A DNA stretch of 64,000 bases from contig JBFMHF010000015.1 in assembly GCA_040752975.1 (NCBI GenBank), positions 6,438 through 70,437 on the forward strand. Reading direction: 5' to 3'. Origin of the DNA: JADLDB01 sp040752975 (GTDB taxonomy: Bacteria; Myxococcota; Myxococcia; Myxococcales; Myxococcaceae). Position 1 is the first letter of the stretch; each line of letters begins with the position of its first letter. The notes under the pieces were generated by a model. The model ran no database searches and was not told the DNA's origin. It saw only the letters and a program-made list of their open reading frames with translations. A program made the position numbers and the translations under genes. Of this stretch, positions 35,395-43,961 are shown one piece after another.

Positions 35395-36501
35395 ATGGCC
35401 CTGCTCAGCTCTGTCTCTTCGCGTCCTCGTCGCGTGACGGCGCCAGTCCGTCCGCCGGAGACTCGGCGTCCCTCGCCCGTCACGCCGCGCGGCGCCGAGC
35501 GGTCCACGTTCGAGGGGGCCACCACGGCGTCCCATCGCGCGGCGGCTACGACGGCGAGGCCTCACGCGGCGCGCACCACGCAGCTCTTTCGCGACCTCTA
35601 CCACCGCGCTCCCACCACGCGGGAGCTGGACAACTTCGAGACGCTCATCGCCCGGGCGAAGGCGAACGGCGGCACCGTGGCGCAGGCCTACGCCTTCGGC
35701 GCGGCGCTGATGCGCAACACCGACGAGTACCGGCGCGCGCACCCCACGGGGCCGTGGATCGACAAGCTCTTCGGCGACGCGCTGGGCCGCGCGCCCACCA
35801 CGAAGGAGCTCACCGACTGCGAGAACCTCATCAAGAAGACGCTGGCGGAAGGGAAGCACATCTTCGAAGCGGGCGCGGCCTTGAGCTTCCTCATGCGCAT
35901 CGGGGACGAGTTCAAGGCGAAGCACCCGCTCGCGCCGATGTACGACCGCATCTTCCAGGACAACCTCGGGCGCAGCGCCTCGCTGGACGAGATTGTCCGC
36001 ACCGACGCGCTGGCGAAGCAGTGGGCCGCGCAAGGGAAGAACATCTTCGAGATCGCCCAGGGCGTGACGTTCCTCATCCGGCTGGGCGACGAGTACAAGG
36101 CGAAGCACCCGGGCCAGGTGGTGACGGGCTACGTCAACGGCGTGCCGCGGCAGATTTCCGTCAGCGACATCGGCAACGGGCAGAAGCTCCGCACCGACGC
36201 CGCCGAGGCGTACCTTCGCATGCAGGCGGACGCGGCGCGCGCGGGCATCCACTTCTACCCGGAGAGCGGCTTCCGGACGATGGAGCAGCAGCAGTACCTC
36301 TACAACCTGTACCTCCAGGGGCGCGGCAACCTCGCGGCGCGGCCGGGCTACTCCAACCACCAGGGAGGCATCTCCCTCGACATTGGCAACACCGGTGGCT
36401 ACGGCGGCGCGGCGTACCGGTGGTTGGCGGCGAATGCGGGGCGCTACGGCTTCCGCAACGACGTGGGCGGCGAGCCCTGGCATTGGACCTACGGCGGGTG
36501 A
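35395..36501 (+). CDS. Triple DUF4214 plus VanY-type D,D-carboxypeptidase, no signal peptide
   Basis: A 368-aa protein. An Arg/Pro-rich disordered N-terminus (1-58) has no signal peptide. Three tandem DUF4214-like helical repeats follow (61-116, 121-178, 181-238), each ending in DEYxAxHP or DEFKAKHP. The VanY domain (265-368) has SGFRTMEQQQYLY, His322 and Asp329 in SNHQGGISLD, and His363 in EPWHWTY, so it should be active on peptidoglycan stem peptides. It is clearly paralogous to the peptidase at 31054. DUF4214 may guide binding or export in place of a Sec signal. Confidence 0.85.
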   Translation: MALLSSVSSRPRRVTAPVRPPETRRPSPVTPRGAERSTFEGATTASHRAAATTARPHAARTTQLFRDLYHRAPTTRELDNFETLIARAKANGGTVAQAYAFGAALMRNTDEYRRAHPTGPWIDKLFGDALGRAPTTKELTDCENLIKKTLAEGKHIFEAGAALSFLMRIGDEFKAKHPLAPMYDRIFQDNLGRSASLDEIVRTDALAKQWAAQGKNIFEIAQGVTFLIRLGDEYKAKHPGQVVTGYVNGVPRQISVSDIGNGQKLRTDAAEAYLRMQADAARAGIHFYPESGFRTMEQQQYLYNLYLQGRGNLAARPGYSNHQGGISLDIGNTGGYGGAAYRWLAANAGRYGFRNDVGGEPWHWTYGG

Positions 36502-36591
36502 GGCTCTGTGCGCTTCGCCGCGGCGGAACTGAAGCCGAGGGGCGAGGACGTGGGGCGCCGAGGCCCGCCGTCACTTCTGGGGCCGACGTCG

Positions 36592-37848
36592 TCAGGGCGT
36601 GGGCGGGGACTTCGCGCCCTTCTCGGGGAAGGGCGGCACCGGCTTGGACTGCCCGGGCTTCAGGCCTCCGAGGTGCTTCAGGATCTCCGCGTACTGTGGG
36701 TGGCTCTTCGGGTAGGTGATGAGCGCGTCGCCTTCCGCGCCGCCGGGTCCTTCTGCGCGCAGCATGAGCTGAATGGCGCCGTCCGCCGTCATGGTCGCCG
36801 AGCCGATGCTGGCCGACGGCTTCCCGTTGGAGCCAGGCTGCTGCGCCACCGTGACGCCGGCGTCGGCCACGAGCATGGCCTGCAGCTTCTCTCCGAAGGC
36901 CAACACGCCCTGCACGTAGGCGTCCTCGTGGTTGTAGTCCCACACGGCCTTCTTCTTGTCCTTCGCGAAGCCGTGCTCGGCGAGGTAGCGGCCCACCGAG
37001 GCGATGGCGTCGTCGAAGTTGAAGAGGTCGATGACGCCGTCCCCGTTGCCGTCGTCGGCCCAGCGCAGCGAGGCCGGCATGAACTGCGGGTAGCCCATCG
37101 CGCCCGCCCAGCTGCCCTTCATGGTGAAGACGTCGATGCCGCGCGCCTTGCACTGGCGCACCAGGGCCAGCAGGTTCTTCTTCGCCCGGGCGCGAATCGT
37201 CTCCACCCGCTTCGCCTGCGCGGCCTTGTCCAGCTTCACCTGCTCCTCCTTGCGCGACAGGGCGACGGCGTTGGCCTCGTCTATGAAGAAGGCCTGGCTG
37301 ATGAAGGCGTTGAAGGCGAGGTAGTCGCCGGTGATGGTGCCCAGCTTCGTCTCCCACATCAGGATGCCGACGATGACGCCGCGGTCCACCTTCGTCGCCG
37401 CCTCCACGCGGGACAGAATGGCCTCGCGCTCCCGCGCAAAGGCGGCGCCGGCCTCGAGGCGCTCGGGCTTGAGAAACAGCTTCATCAGGTCGAGGTGGTC
37501 CTGCCGCTGCTTCTGCAGCATGGAGGGCGCGACGATGGAGACGGTCTTCTCGCCGTAGACCAGCTGCGCGCGCGGATCGTCGAGCAGCGCCTCGGCCTCG
37601 GCCCTCGTCAGCGGCGCCTCGCCCACGCCGTTGGCGGCGCCGGCGTCGGCGGTGAAGTCGGTGATGAGCTCCTCGCGCAGCTTCGAGCCCAGGCCCAGCT
37701 TCGCGGCCAGCGTCCAGGTGGCGGGGTTGGCGGGGTCGAAGCCAGCGTCGCCGCTCCCCGCATCAAGGGCACCCGCGTCGGCCTTCGGTGGAGAGTGACC
37801 GGCGTCGGGAGCGGCCTGAAGCAACAACACGAGCGCGAGGGAGAACAT
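36592..37848 (-). CDS. Lytic murein transglycosylase (MltB-like)
   Basis: A 418-aa protein. A weak hydrophobic N-terminus (1-12) is followed by a DAG-rich linker (13-40). The SLT_2/MltB domain (about 85-345) contains the catalytic Glu166 in LMWETKLG, GAMGYPQFMP and DGVIDLFNFDDAIASVG. It cuts the glycan strand of peptidoglycan to leave 1,6-anhydro ends. The C-terminal 70 residues are Pro-rich. No lipobox Cys is visible, so periplasmic rather than outer-membrane anchored. Confidence 0.88.
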   Translation of the reverse strand: MFSLALVLLLQAAPDAGHSPPKADAGALDAGSGDAGFDPANPATWTLAAKLGLGSKLREELITDFTADAGAANGVGEAPLTRAEAEALLDDPRAQLVYGEKTVSIVAPSMLQKQRQDHLDLMKLFLKPERLEAGAAFAREREAILSRVEAATKVDRGVIVGILMWETKLGTITGDYLAFNAFISQAFFIDEANAVALSRKEEQVKLDKAAQAKRVETIRARAKKNLLALVRQCKARGIDVFTMKGSWAGAMGYPQFMPASLRWADDGNGDGVIDLFNFDDAIASVGRYLAEHGFAKDKKKAVWDYNHEDAYVQGVLAFGEKLQAMLVADAGVTVAQQPGSNGKPSASIGSATMTADGAIQLMLRAEGPGGAEGDALITYPKSHPQYAEILKHLGGLKPGQSKPVPPFPEKGAKSPPTP

Positions 37849-38130
37849 GTCCGGCGCAGCCTAGCCCGGAATTTTCATCGTCTCGCTCTGCGGCCGATCA
37901 TCTGCCGGCTGCGTGCGCGCTGCGTGGCACGTCGAGGAGCGCAACGGCGGAAGCTCCGGGCGTCCGACGCTTGCCCTCGCTGGGCGCCCTTGCGGCCTCG
38001 CTCCGCGACCCGGGTGGATCATCCGGCCTCGCCCACGCGCGCAGACGCGTTCGTCGGGACTGCGTGTGGCTTCACACCCACGCGGCAGGAGTGGTGGACC
38101 CGCAGGCGCTCCATCTGCGAGAAGGCGCGC

Positions 38131-38457
38131 ATGGGTTCTCCGGCCTGCCCAGTGTGCAGCATGGAAGACGTGTTGAGCCACGACGAGCGCTGGGAGTGCG
38201 CCACCTGCGGCCACGAGTGGAAGAAGGACGCGCCGCCGCCCCAGGCCCGGGTGGTGAAGGACGCGCACGGCACGGTGCTGGCCGACGGGGACACCGTCAC
38301 CCTCATCAAGGACCTCAAGCTGCGCGGCTCCTCGCAGGTGCTGAAGCAGGGGACGCGGGTGAAGAACATCCGCCTCGTCGACGGTGACCATGAAATCGAC
38401 TGCCGCATCGACGGCAGCGCGATGGGGCTCAAGGCCGAGTTCGTGAAGAAGAGCTGA
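38131..38457 (+). CDS. PhnA/YjdM zinc-ribbon protein
   Basis: A 108-aa protein with an N-terminal zinc ribbon (CPVC...CATC, residues 6-30) and the PhnA C-terminal beta-barrel (VKDAHGTVLADGDTVTLIKD, then LKQGTRVKNIRLVDGDHEIDC). Family members are annotated as alkylphosphonate-uptake proteins, but that role is not established. The ATG at 38131 gives the family start. Confidence 0.9.
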   Translation: MGSPACPVCSMEDVLSHDERWECATCGHEWKKDAPPPQARVVKDAHGTVLADGDTVTLIKDLKLRGSSQVLKQGTRVKNIRLVDGDHEIDCRIDGSAMGLKAEFVKKS

Positions 38458-38823
38458 GGGCGCCTCGATGCGCCAGCGTTCGCAGCGCCGCGCACCCGTT
38501 CGCGAGCCAGGCCGATGGCGTGGCGGGAACCGCAGCAAGGACATGATGTGTTGCGCCGCGCACCCCGCCCGCGAGCGAGGCCGATGGCGTTGTGGATGCT
38601 CGCTGCCTGTCGCACGGCGGGTGAAGGCCGCGCGTGACGTCTCCTGCGCGGCGAACGCGAGCCGAGCACGCACGGCAGGTACTGTCGTCGGCCGGGTGTA
38701 CGGGCGCGGTAGGCCTCGTTGAAGATCCTCCGGCCTGCCATGCGTGCGCGACCTCCCGAACTCTCAGCGGGTGCGCGACCCTATGGCCTCCGTCATCCCG
38801 GTGTCGCTGATGGGTCAGGGCGC
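38458..38823. other. 366-bp gap with an imperfect direct repeat
   Basis: No supported gene. GCGCCGCGCACCC...AGGCCGATGGCGT occurs at 38485-38521 and again at 38553-38590 with a few changes. The rest shows no clear signals. Confidence 0.45.
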
Positions 38824-39738
38824 TCACCCGGTGTAGGCGAACGCGCCCAGGTCGCCCGGCTGCCCGCGAGGCCGGCCCAGCACGTCGCGCGCGGCTGCGT
38901 CGTACACCCCGGGAGCCGCGGCGCCCACGGCCGGCGACTCGCGCCGGAGGAAGTACGGCTCGGTACCCTCGCCCACGAAGTGCGGCTCGGCGAAGAGGTT
39001 GTCTCCGCCCAACGCGGTGCACCACTCGGGCAACAGGTTGCGCGTCAGCGAGAGCGTCCCCGGGTACGTGTCGACGTTGGCGATGATGGAGGCCCCGCGC
39101 GTGCGCTCGGCCACGATGCAGTGCGACAGCGTCACCCTGGGCGCCCGCGTCATCGTGCCGCCGAGCGCGACGGCGCCGCCGCGGGGTGCGTCACCCAGCA
39201 CCTTGTTGTCTGCCAGCGTACAGCCGAGCAGTTCCACCACCGCGCCCTCCTTCGCGCACAGGCCCCCGCCCTCGAAGGCGGCGTTCTGCGCCAGGAGGCA
39301 GTGCTTCATGGAGAGCCGCCCGCCTTCGTCCACCAGCACGCCCGCGCCCTGCCTGCCGAGGTTGCCTTCGAAGCGGCACTGCGTCACCCGCGCCGTCCCG
39401 CTGCCGCGCACGCACAGCCCCCCGCCGCCCCAGGCTGGCGCCTCGTTGAAGCGCAGGGTGCACGACAGCATCTCCAGCTCTCCCGCCTCCACCGCCACGC
39501 CCCCGCCCGCCAGGCCCGTCCGTCCGCCCACCACCATCAGGCCGGCCAGCTTCACCACCCCATCGGTCCGCACGCGCAGCACCGAGCCGTGCTTCTGACC
39601 GTCGAGCACCACCTTCCCCATGGCGATGAGGCTCACCGGCTTGTCGATGAGGAGGTTCGCCGCGTACGCCCCCGCGGGGACGTTGACCACCGCGCCCGGC
39701 GTCGCGTCGCTCAAGGCCTGCGCGAGGTCGAAGGACAT
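38824..39738 (-). CDS. Right-handed beta-helix protein
   Basis: A 304-aa protein built of short repeated strands of the parallel beta-helix type: LIDKPVSLIAMGKVVLDG, then successive GGGLCVRGSGTARVTQC, GAGVLVDEGGRLSMKHC and GGGLCAKEGAVVELLGC turns. Several stacked Cys and Asn are typical of the fold, shared by pectate lyases and other polysaccharide-binding proteins. No catalytic set is recognisable, and there is no signal peptide. It starts 12 bp after the calpain gene and probably forms an operon with it. Confidence 0.82.
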   Translation of the reverse strand: MSFDLAQALSDATPGAVVNVPAGAYAANLLIDKPVSLIAMGKVVLDGQKHGSVLRVRTDGVVKLAGLMVVGGRTGLAGGGVAVEAGELEMLSCTLRFNEAPAWGGGGLCVRGSGTARVTQCRFEGNLGRQGAGVLVDEGGRLSMKHCLLAQNAAFEGGGLCAKEGAVVELLGCTLADNKVLGDAPRGGAVALGGTMTRAPRVTLSHCIVAERTRGASIIANVDTYPGTLSLTRNLLPEWCTALGGDNLFAEPHFVGEGTEPYFLRRESPAVGAAAPGVYDAAARDVLGRPRGQPGDLGAFAYTG

Positions 39739-39750
39739 GCGACCGCGCGC

Positions 39751-40752
39751 CTAGCCGCCGAACTCGATGTTCTCGTACATCTTCACGAAGTCGGTGAGCG
39801 GCAGCTTGAAGACGCCGTCGTCGGCCCCGTTGCCGGTGGGCTCGTCCATGCCCCAGGGGTTGCGCAGGGTGACGTACTTCACGCCCTGCTCCTCGGTGGC
39901 GCCCAGCACCGTGTAGAAGTGGTCTCCGTGCACGCCCGTGCCCGAGTAGCTCGCGCGCGGATCGTTGTCGGCGAAGGTGCCCGCCGCCACCGGCCGGTCC
40001 TTCGAGGTGGTCGCCTGGATCTTCTTCCACAGCGCGTCGGGCTTGTAGTCCTTCACCTCGCCCCAGTCGGCAGCGCGCCCGGAGAGGGACTGGAAGAGAT
40101 CGGAGGCGTAGCCGCCGTTGCCGATGCGCTCGTAGCCGCCCTTCCACTTCGCGTACGCCTTCTCGAGGATGCCGGGCCACTGCTCCTTCCCGTCGCGCGC
40201 CGAGAGGTAGAGCGCGTCGCCGGTGGGCTTGCGGGCCACGTCGTCATCCACGGTGATGAGGACCTGCTTCGGCCGGCCGCCTTCGCCCACGCCCTCGAAG
40301 AAGCGCACCGTGTACGTGCCGTCTCCGTTGTCCTTGATGGCCTTCCGGATGATGTCGGGGTCCGCCGCCGCCAGCGAGGCCACGCCCGCCGCGAGGTAGC
40401 AGTCGCCGATGTAGCCCTGCATCACGTCGTCCGCGGTGATGCCATCGACGTACAGCGACGCGTCCGGCCCCACGGGAGTCCAGGTGACGTCGGTGCGGTG
40501 CTCCTTGAGCGCCAGCGGATCGCGCAGGTCGACCTTCGGCCGCGAGGAGGAGATGAAGTCCTCCAGCACCGCCTTCGTCTGTGCGTCCATCTTCGAGCCG
40601 TGCTTCATCACGAAGGTGGACAGCTCGCCCTGCAGCGCGGGCGTCCACTTCCGCTCGGCCTTCGCCGCCTGGACGATCTCCTCGGCCTCGGTGCGGGAGA
40701 CGGTGCGATCCTTGACGGCGGCGGAGAGGCGCTGACCGATGCGGGTAGGCAT
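39751..40752 (-). CDS. Calpain-like (C2 family) cysteine protease with N-terminal helical module
   Basis: A 333-aa protein. Residues 8-45 are a helical module (VSRTEAEEIVQAA) similar to the N-termini of 17682 and 43082. The protease domain has the complete calpain triad: Cys118 in QGYIGDCYLA, His278 in GDHFYTVLGA and Asn298 in TLRNPWG, plus EKAYAKWKGGYE. No calcium-binding C-terminus and no Sec signal are seen. Bacterial calpains are uncommon and mostly uncharacterised. The ATG at 40752 was chosen because the module starts there. It probably heads a two-gene operon with the beta-helix gene. Confidence 0.9.
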   Translation of the reverse strand: MPTRIGQRLSAAVKDRTVSRTEAEEIVQAAKAERKWTPALQGELSTFVMKHGSKMDAQTKAVLEDFISSSRPKVDLRDPLALKEHRTDVTWTPVGPDASLYVDGITADDVMQGYIGDCYLAAGVASLAAADPDIIRKAIKDNGDGTYTVRFFEGVGEGGRPKQVLITVDDDVARKPTGDALYLSARDGKEQWPGILEKAYAKWKGGYERIGNGGYASDLFQSLSGRAADWGEVKDYKPDALWKKIQATTSKDRPVAAGTFADNDPRASYSGTGVHGDHFYTVLGATEEQGVKYVTLRNPWGMDEPTGNGADDGVFKLPLTDFVKMYENIEFGG

Positions 40753-40887
40753 ATGCAGTCCAGGAAGGGCGGCGAGGGACGAGCGCACACCGTAGCACGA
40801 CCGCCCGGCGTCGCAGGAGCCGGCGGTCCATTGCGACTCAGGCGACCGTTCAAGTCGAACGAGCCGCAACGGATGAGGCGTCGCCCC

Positions 40888-41703
40888 TCACTCGCGCAGG
40901 CGCCCCGCGGCATACGGTCCAGCCAGCATGGCCTGGGGATCGCCGCGGCCCGGGTCGCCCCACGCGCCGAAGACGTCGTAGATGTTCCCTTCCAGCACGA
41001 TGGCGTCGCTGCCGTAGCGGTACGGGTCGGTCATCGGCCGGCTGGGGTGGTTCACCACGCGGTGTGAGTCGTAGCCGTGGGCGCGCAGCGCGCCGATGAC
41101 CCAGGTCATCATCTCGAAGGCGACGGCGCGGTCGTCTCCCTTGTCGAAGAACTCGGGCTTGTTGGCGCGCACCCAGCGGGCCACCGACAGCGCGGCGGCC
41201 GAGGCGCTGCTCTTGTCCACGGGGATGTCCAGGTACTCCGGGCGCGGCGGCACGGTGGACAGGGCGGGCCCGGGCTCCGGGTAGGTGCGCGGCGGCGGCG
41301 CTGGCGTCGGCGCGGGCTCGACCGGCACGGGCGTGGGTTGGTGCTGCCGGGCCTTGTACTCGTCGCTGTTCAAGAAGAAGTCGCGCAGCTGCTCGCGCGT
41401 GGTGCCGCCCTCGAGGCCCTTCAGGTGCGCCAGCAGCCCCTGCGGGTCCGGCTCGCGGCCCAGGAGCTCGCGGTACAGCCCGGTGACGTACTCCGCGTTG
41501 GCCGCCTTCTGTTCCGGGGAGAGCCCCGGCTTCGGGCGCGCCGGCTCGAAGCGGTCCAGCCACCGCGCCAGCCCCCGCTCGAGGCCCTTCTGCACCTCGA
41601 CCTGAAGCCGCTTCTCGGTCGCCTGGAGGGCCTGCCGCACCTCCGGGCTCTTCCGAATCGCCGTCGCCGCTTCCCTGAAGAACTGCGCCAGTCGCATCTG
41701 CAT
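40888..41703 (-). CDS. DUF4214 protein with unknown C-terminal domain
   Basis: A 271-aa protein without a signal peptide: an amphipathic helical N-terminus (1-55), one DUF4214 module (about 65-118, YVTGLYRELLGREPD... FFLNSDEYKAR), a Pro-rich linker (120-155), then an unknown domain of about 110 residues with SVARWVRANKPEFFDKGDD, AHGYDSHRVVNHPSRP and GSDAIVLEGNIYDVFGAWG. The His/Asp-rich segments could be an enzyme site, but I recognise no family. It lies 135 bp upstream of the calpain gene on the same strand. Confidence 0.75.
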   Translation of the reverse strand: MQMRLAQFFREAATAIRKSPEVRQALQATEKRLQVEVQKGLERGLARWLDRFEPARPKPGLSPEQKAANAEYVTGLYRELLGREPDPQGLLAHLKGLEGGTTREQLRDFFLNSDEYKARQHQPTPVPVEPAPTPAPPPRTYPEPGPALSTVPPRPEYLDIPVDKSSASAAALSVARWVRANKPEFFDKGDDRAVAFEMMTWVIGALRAHGYDSHRVVNHPSRPMTDPYRYGSDAIVLEGNIYDVFGAWGDPGRGDPQAMLAGPYAAGRLRE

Positions 41704-42012
41704 CGCCGTGACTCCTGGTGGAGAGTGGGAGCTACCTATTTGCCGACACAATGCAGAATGGTGGCCAACCGTCCCGGCGCGCGAAGTCCGCGAAAGACTG
41801 GGAGGCTGCCCCGGGGCGTCCTGGTTTCGGTGAGGCGATGGAACGCGCCTGCCCGCACCAGTCGGGCCGCTGGCGAAGAAAGAAGCGCGACATGGCCAGG
41901 GGAACTTCTCAGGGGGTGAGAGCGCCGGCCGCGAGCCACCAGGCGGGGCCGGCCGGACGCTCGCGACGGACGCGCAGCAGAGGCCAGGCCGGACCGTGCG
42001 CGACGACGACGG
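41704..42012. other. 309-bp gap without a supported gene
   Basis: Short open frames cross it on both strands, but none has codon bias or a ribosome-binding site. GTGGAGAG at 41719-41726 on the plus strand is not placed before a gene. I see no repeat or terminator. Confidence 0.4.
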
Positions 42013-42600
42013 CTACGGGCAGGTCACCTTCAGCGTCGAGGGCTTCTGCTCCTTGCCCCGCGACCTGGCGAACAGCTGAAACTCCAGCTGCTTGCCGGGC
42101 TCGCACTTCTGGGCCTTCACTTTCTCGCGGAGCACACCGCTGCACTTGATGGGCGTGCCCTCCGAGGTCACTTCGGCCACGGTGGCGCCGCCGGAGTCGA
42201 CGGCTCTGCAGGTGGTGCTGGTCGGCCCCGCGACCTTGCTGCCCTCCGCCTCGCCCTGGAACTCCTCGTACTTCTCGTCCCTCTCGTCCCGCTTGTCGGT
42301 CTTGGTGTCGGCCTCCGCGTCGGCCGTGAAGTTCTTCTTCGCGGAGTCGCCCTTCGCCTTCACGGCCTCGCGCACCTTCTTCTGGCACGTGCCGTTGAGG
42401 GCGAGGAAGTCGACGCCCTTGCGGGTCTCCTTCTTCGCGCAGTCGACGGCGGCCATCTTCGCCTTCTCGTCCGCGCAGACGTCGCCGGCCCTGGTGATGG
42501 CGGCCTTCGCCAGCGTGCAGCTCCGGGCCATCGCCTGGTCGACCTTCCTCTGGGCCTCTTCCTTCGACAGCTCTTCCGCCATCGCGGACGACGCCGCCAT
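42013..42600 (-). CDS. Secreted Cys-containing protein of unknown function
   Basis: 195 aa from the first ATG. The mature part is Lys/Glu-rich and helical to about 110, with seven Cys overall, and ends in a small beta-rich domain. No family recognised. From the annotated ATG the signal would be only MAASSAMA; the frame upstream reads RKVPRAGIRLLAVALMAASS, a proper signal peptide, but its only start candidate is CTG at 42646-42648. The true start is therefore probably there or at another non-standard codon. Confidence 0.65.
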   Translation of the reverse strand: MAASSAMAEELSKEEAQRKVDQAMARSCTLAKAAITRAGDVCADEKAKMAAVDCAKKETRKGVDFLALNGTCQKKVREAVKAKGDSAKKNFTADAEADTKTDKRDERDEKYEEFQGEAEGSKVAGPTSTTCRAVDSGGATVAEVTSEGTPIKCSGVLREKVKAQKCEPGKQLEFQLFARSRGKEQKPSTLKVTCP

Positions 42601-42685
42601 GAGAGCGACGGCGAGCAGGCGAATTCCGGCACGGGGGACCTTACGCAGACCCGCCGGCGAAATTCGCGGGTGCTATGACGCCGCC

Positions 42686-43075
42686 ATGAGAACGGGCGCG
42701 TGCGCGTGTGGGGCTGTGAGGTACGAGGTGACGGGCGAGCCGACGAAGGTGACCTTCTGTCATTGCTCGAAGTGCCGGCGCTGGCATGGCCACGTGGGCG
42801 CGTACACCGCGGTGAAGCGCGACGGTTTCCGGCTGGTGGAGGCGCGCGCCCTGCGCTGGTACCAGGCCAGCCCGACGGTGCGGCGCGGCTTCTGCGGCCA
42901 CTGCGGCTCGAGCCTCTTCTGGGACGAGGACGGCGAGGCGCACATCAGCCTCTGCGCCGGGACCCTGGACTCGCCGACGGAGCTGCAGCCGAAGGCCCAC
43001 ATCTTCGTGCGCAGCCGCGGCGATTACTACCCGCTACCCGACGACGGGTTGCTCCGCTTCGACGAAGGCCCTTGA
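42686..43075 (+). CDS. GFA-family zinc protein
   Basis: A 129-aa protein of the glutathione-dependent formaldehyde-activating (GFA/CENP-V) family. Zinc Cys are visible in GACACG, TFCHCSKCR and FCGHCGSS. The family binds two zincs and sometimes acts on S-hydroxymethyl-glutathione, though most members have no proven activity. It is divergent from the secreted gene at 42013 and ends 6 bp before the convergent gene at 43082. Confidence 0.9.
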   Translation: MRTGACACGAVRYEVTGEPTKVTFCHCSKCRRWHGHVGAYTAVKRDGFRLVEARALRWYQASPTVRRGFCGHCGSSLFWDEDGEAHISLCAGTLDSPTELQPKAHIFVRSRGDYYPLPDDGLLRFDEGP

Positions 43076-43081
43076 GCGGCT

Positions 43082-43690
43082 TCAGAGCACTTCGTACTTC
43101 ACCGTCTGCTTGCCCGACTTGCTCGGGTCGATGCGGCCGTCGATCTGCACGGAGCCCTTCTCGGCCCTGTTGAGCGCAGAGAAGAGCTTCGACTCCACCT
43201 TCTCGAGCGACTCGCCGGCCTTCACCGGCACCGAGATGCTGCGATCCGCGTAGGTGAAGGAGATCGTCCCGTCGCGCGAAGCCGTCTTCCCGGTGAAGGA
43301 CACCTCGAGCTGCCGCGCCCAGTGCGTGCCGAACTCCTCCAGGTCGTCCCAGGAGAACTCCTTCGGCGTGCTCAGCTTCACCGTCACCTCGGGGATGGTG
43401 GAGCGCACGTGCAGCTTCGCCGTCGCCAGCGTCACCTCCGCCTCCAGCCACTTCTTCGGGTTCGCCTTCACGTACACGCCGTCGTCCGCCATCAGCGGGT
43501 TGGGGATGTACTCGGTGGGGCGCTCGAAGCGGCTCGAGGAGAGGGCGGTGAGGCGCTTGAGCTGCTTCACCTCGGCCTCGGTGAACTTCTTGTCCTTCTC
43601 CACGGCGGCCAGCACCTCGCGCGCGTCGTCCGGGGAGATCTTCCGCTGCGCCAGCTTCGCGTCGACCAGCTTCTTCAGGGACACCGTCAT
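43082..43690 (-). CDS. Unknown protein sharing the N-terminal helical module
   Basis: A 202-aa protein without a signal peptide. Residues 4-48 (VDAKLAQRKISPDDAREVL) align with the N-terminal modules of 17682 and the calpain: a hydrophobic, [ST], two residues, an acid and Ala/Val, then Glu. The rest is a mostly beta domain of unknown family. The ATG at 43690 follows a GGAGCG-type ribosome-binding site. Its association with the shared module suggests the same delivery or regulation. Confidence 0.7.
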   Translation of the reverse strand: MTVSLKKLVDAKLAQRKISPDDAREVLAAVEKDKKFTEAEVKQLKRLTALSSSRFERPTEYIPNPLMADDGVYVKANPKKWLEAEVTLATAKLHVRSTIPEVTVKLSTPKEFSWDDLEEFGTHWARQLEVSFTGKTASRDGTISFTYADRSISVPVKAGESLEKVESKLFSALNRAEKGSVQIDGRIDPSKSGKQTVKYEVL

Positions 43691-43961
43691 GGGCTCGCTC
43701 CGTGGAAGGAAAATGAGGTGCGGAAGTGTCGGCGGGCGCGGCCTCTGGTTGCTGGCCGATCCTGTCAACGACGGCCTGCTGGCTCTCGCAACGTGAGAGC
43801 CGTCGCCCGGGCGTGTCGCTGGAAAGGCGCTTGGTGTCCCGGTGCGATCTCCCGCGACAGTCGGTCGCCCGAGGCTCCAGTTTTCCCGTCGCAATGCTTT
43901 ACAAACTGCCAGTCATTTCAGCGGGATGCGGGTGGGCACCCGGGTTGCTTTGACGCACCGC
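43691..43961. other. Divergent 271-bp control region
   Basis: It separates the hypothetical gene at 43082 from the pseudokinase at 43962. TTTACA at about 43899 has no convincing -10 partner, and no other signal is clear. Confidence 0.3.

Noticed and set aside
32283..35525. Very long minus-strand open frame
   Set aside because: It is the complementary shadow of the monooxygenase and cysteine synthase genes; it has no ribosome-binding site, family motifs or correct codon bias.
43082..43894. Longer N-terminus for the hypothetical protein up to 43894
   Set aside because: The extra 68 codons have no similarity and no ribosome-binding site; the shared module begins at the ATG 43690.
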